From an uncultured Eubacteriales bacterium (lineage in GTDB: Bacteria > Bacillota > Clostridia > Oscillospirales > Acutalibacteraceae), in contig CAQKRU010000032.1 in the NCBI GenBank assembly GCA_948823415.1, positions 1-6,789 on the forward strand: a stretch of DNA of 6,789 bases, read 5' to 3'. A program made the translations under genes and the position numbers. Within the stretch, counting starts at the first letter, position 1, and every line of letters begins with the position of its first letter. The notes below the pieces were generated by a model. It was given only the letters and a program-made list of their open reading frames with translations, was not told the origin of the DNA and made no database searches. Below, one piece after another: positions 6,029-6,789 of the stretch.

Positions 6029-6789
6029 TTAAATAGTTCTAAAATTATTTTTAATCTCTTCAGCCGGAATGGCCAATTCAGAGTCCTCAACCAAAGCAAT
6101 CGACGCATAAATGCGGTTTCCTTCTTGGGTCAAAATCTGATATTCAGTCCTGTTCGGCAGTTCATCAAATTCTTTTTTAGAAAATACCGCAATGTTCAAG
6201 AATTCTCGGTTCTTAACAACCTGCCCGTCATGTTCGATGCGCTCAAAAATCCGCAACGTGCGCGAATTGTAGTCATAGCCGAACCGAACACTATAGTCGC
6301 CTAAGGCCGGCCGCTTCCATTTGCCGGGCACGACAAAAATATAGGAGTCCTTCTCGTTCATAATGAGGCTTTCGACGTAGTCGTTCTTGGCAGAAGCCAC
6401 GTTGTGCCGGAACCAAGACAAAACATAGGTGAATTTCTCATTAGAACCATCGGTCAAGTCAACTTTAGGAATTTCAATAATCCCGTCGTTATTGATGTCG
6501 CTAGAATGAACAACGCTATTTCTCAGGAATTTCGGGGAACTCAGCTTTTGACTATCGTAAAAAGGCGCTCTCAAGCGATTAGCAGCCTTGTCCCAATAAA
6601 TAATCTCCGTCATAGTGCGGCCCTTGTCGGTAATAGCATCAATCACGGCGCCGAGCTGCGAATCATCTATTTTGCCAAACTGCGCGTGAGTGTACTTAAC
6701 AACCGTCGAGTCTATGAGCGCACTGCCCATCACTTTAAATTTTCGGCTTTCGGAGTCTAGCTTTAAAAGCCGAGCCCTGGCGGTTTTAT
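6029..6789 (-). CDS. Unrecognised protein, C-terminal part (5' end outside window); possible calcium-binding loop
   Basis: The frame is open from the right edge (first complete codon at 6787) to a TAA at 6029-6031, giving 252 visible residues with no start that can be trusted. The GTG/ATG codons at 6733 and 6730 are internal: 18 in-frame codons precede them, including RARLLKLDSESRKFK, and no ribosome-binding site is visible. The sequence alternates short beta-like stretches with polar turns (ITDKGRTMTEIIYWDKA, APFYDSQ), and contains DINNDGIIE (6473-6499). That pattern fits the DxNxDGxxE calcium-binding loop of EF-hand-like, dockerin or FG-GAP/VCBS-type repeat proteins. This suggests an exported beta-rich protein, perhaps a lipoprotein, but the N-terminus needed to show a signal peptide is missing. 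It ends 52 bases before the response regulator ATG, in the same direction, so it is probably in the same operon and could be linked to the kinase's extracytoplasmic sensing. I do not recognise the family. Confidence 0.75.
   Translation of the reverse strand, partial: KTARARLLKLDSESRKFKVMGSALIDSTVVKYTHAQFGKIDDSQLGAVIDAITDKGRTMTEIIYWDKAANRLRAPFYDSQKLSSPKFLRNSVVHSSDINNDGIIEIPKVDLTDGSNEKFTYVLSWFRHNVASAKNDYVESLIMNEKDSYIFVVPGKWKRPALGDYSVRFGYDYNSRTLRIFERIEHDGQVVKNREFLNIAVFSKKEFDELPNRTEYQILTQEGNRIYASIALVEDSELAIPAEEIKNNFRTI

Noticed and set aside
6730..6733. GTG/ATG near 6733 as the start of the right-hand gene
   Set aside because: The frame stays open upstream to the window edge with protein-like sequence and there is no ribosome-binding site, so the gene is a 5'-truncated partial.

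Overview
The window looks like a chromosomal segment of a low-to-middle GC Firmicute, most likely of the class Clostridia and possibly an Oscillospirales-type lineage. This rests on a SpoIID homologue (endospore engulfment family), two tandem TrkA/RCK proteins of a kind common in Clostridia, strong purine-rich Shine-Dalgarno sites and sigma-A-like promoters. The taxonomic call is inference from protein style, not from a search. No tRNA, rRNA, CRISPR array, insertion sequence or phage gene is visible.

Layout. Positions 1-309 (minus) hold the start of a small, unrecognised multi-pass membrane protein that runs off the left edge. A divergent AT-rich intergenic region (310-445) carries a good sigma-A-type promoter for that gene and weaker candidate promoters for spoIID, which is read rightwards (446-1474). 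spoIID converges, with a 16-base gap, on a long leftward block covering the rest of the window. In transcription order (right to left) this block is: the C-terminal part of an unrecognised, possibly calcium-binding protein (6029-6789, cut by the right edge), an OmpR/PhoB-type response regulator (5278-5976), its membrane histidine kinase (3802-5223), the release-factor glutamine methyltransferase prmC (2919-3767), and two tandem TrkA/RCK potassium-transport regulators (2208-2831 and 1491-2150). A clear sigma-A-like promoter just after the prmC stop suggests that the trk pair can be transcribed on its own.

How the genes work together. The regulator and kinase form one phosphorelay. prmC follows the kinase after 34 bases with no visible promoter, so it is probably co-transcribed. 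The two RCK proteins probably form, or contribute to, a cytosolic gating ring for a K+ channel subunit (TrkH/KtrB type) that is not encoded here. Their nucleotide-binding motifs differ, which suggests a division of labour. SpoIID would act in the mother cell on septal peptidoglycan if the organism sporulates.

The least ordinary signal is shared by two genes in the leftward block, the response regulator and the downstream trkA. Each has a strong Shine-Dalgarno sequence placed just after the preceding gene's stop, but about 40 bases before the only credible ATG, with an in-frame stop between them. In both cases an inverted repeat fills the gap and, if folded, would bring the ribosome-binding site close to the start codon. 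The rest of the window is ordinary housekeeping and regulatory sequence.
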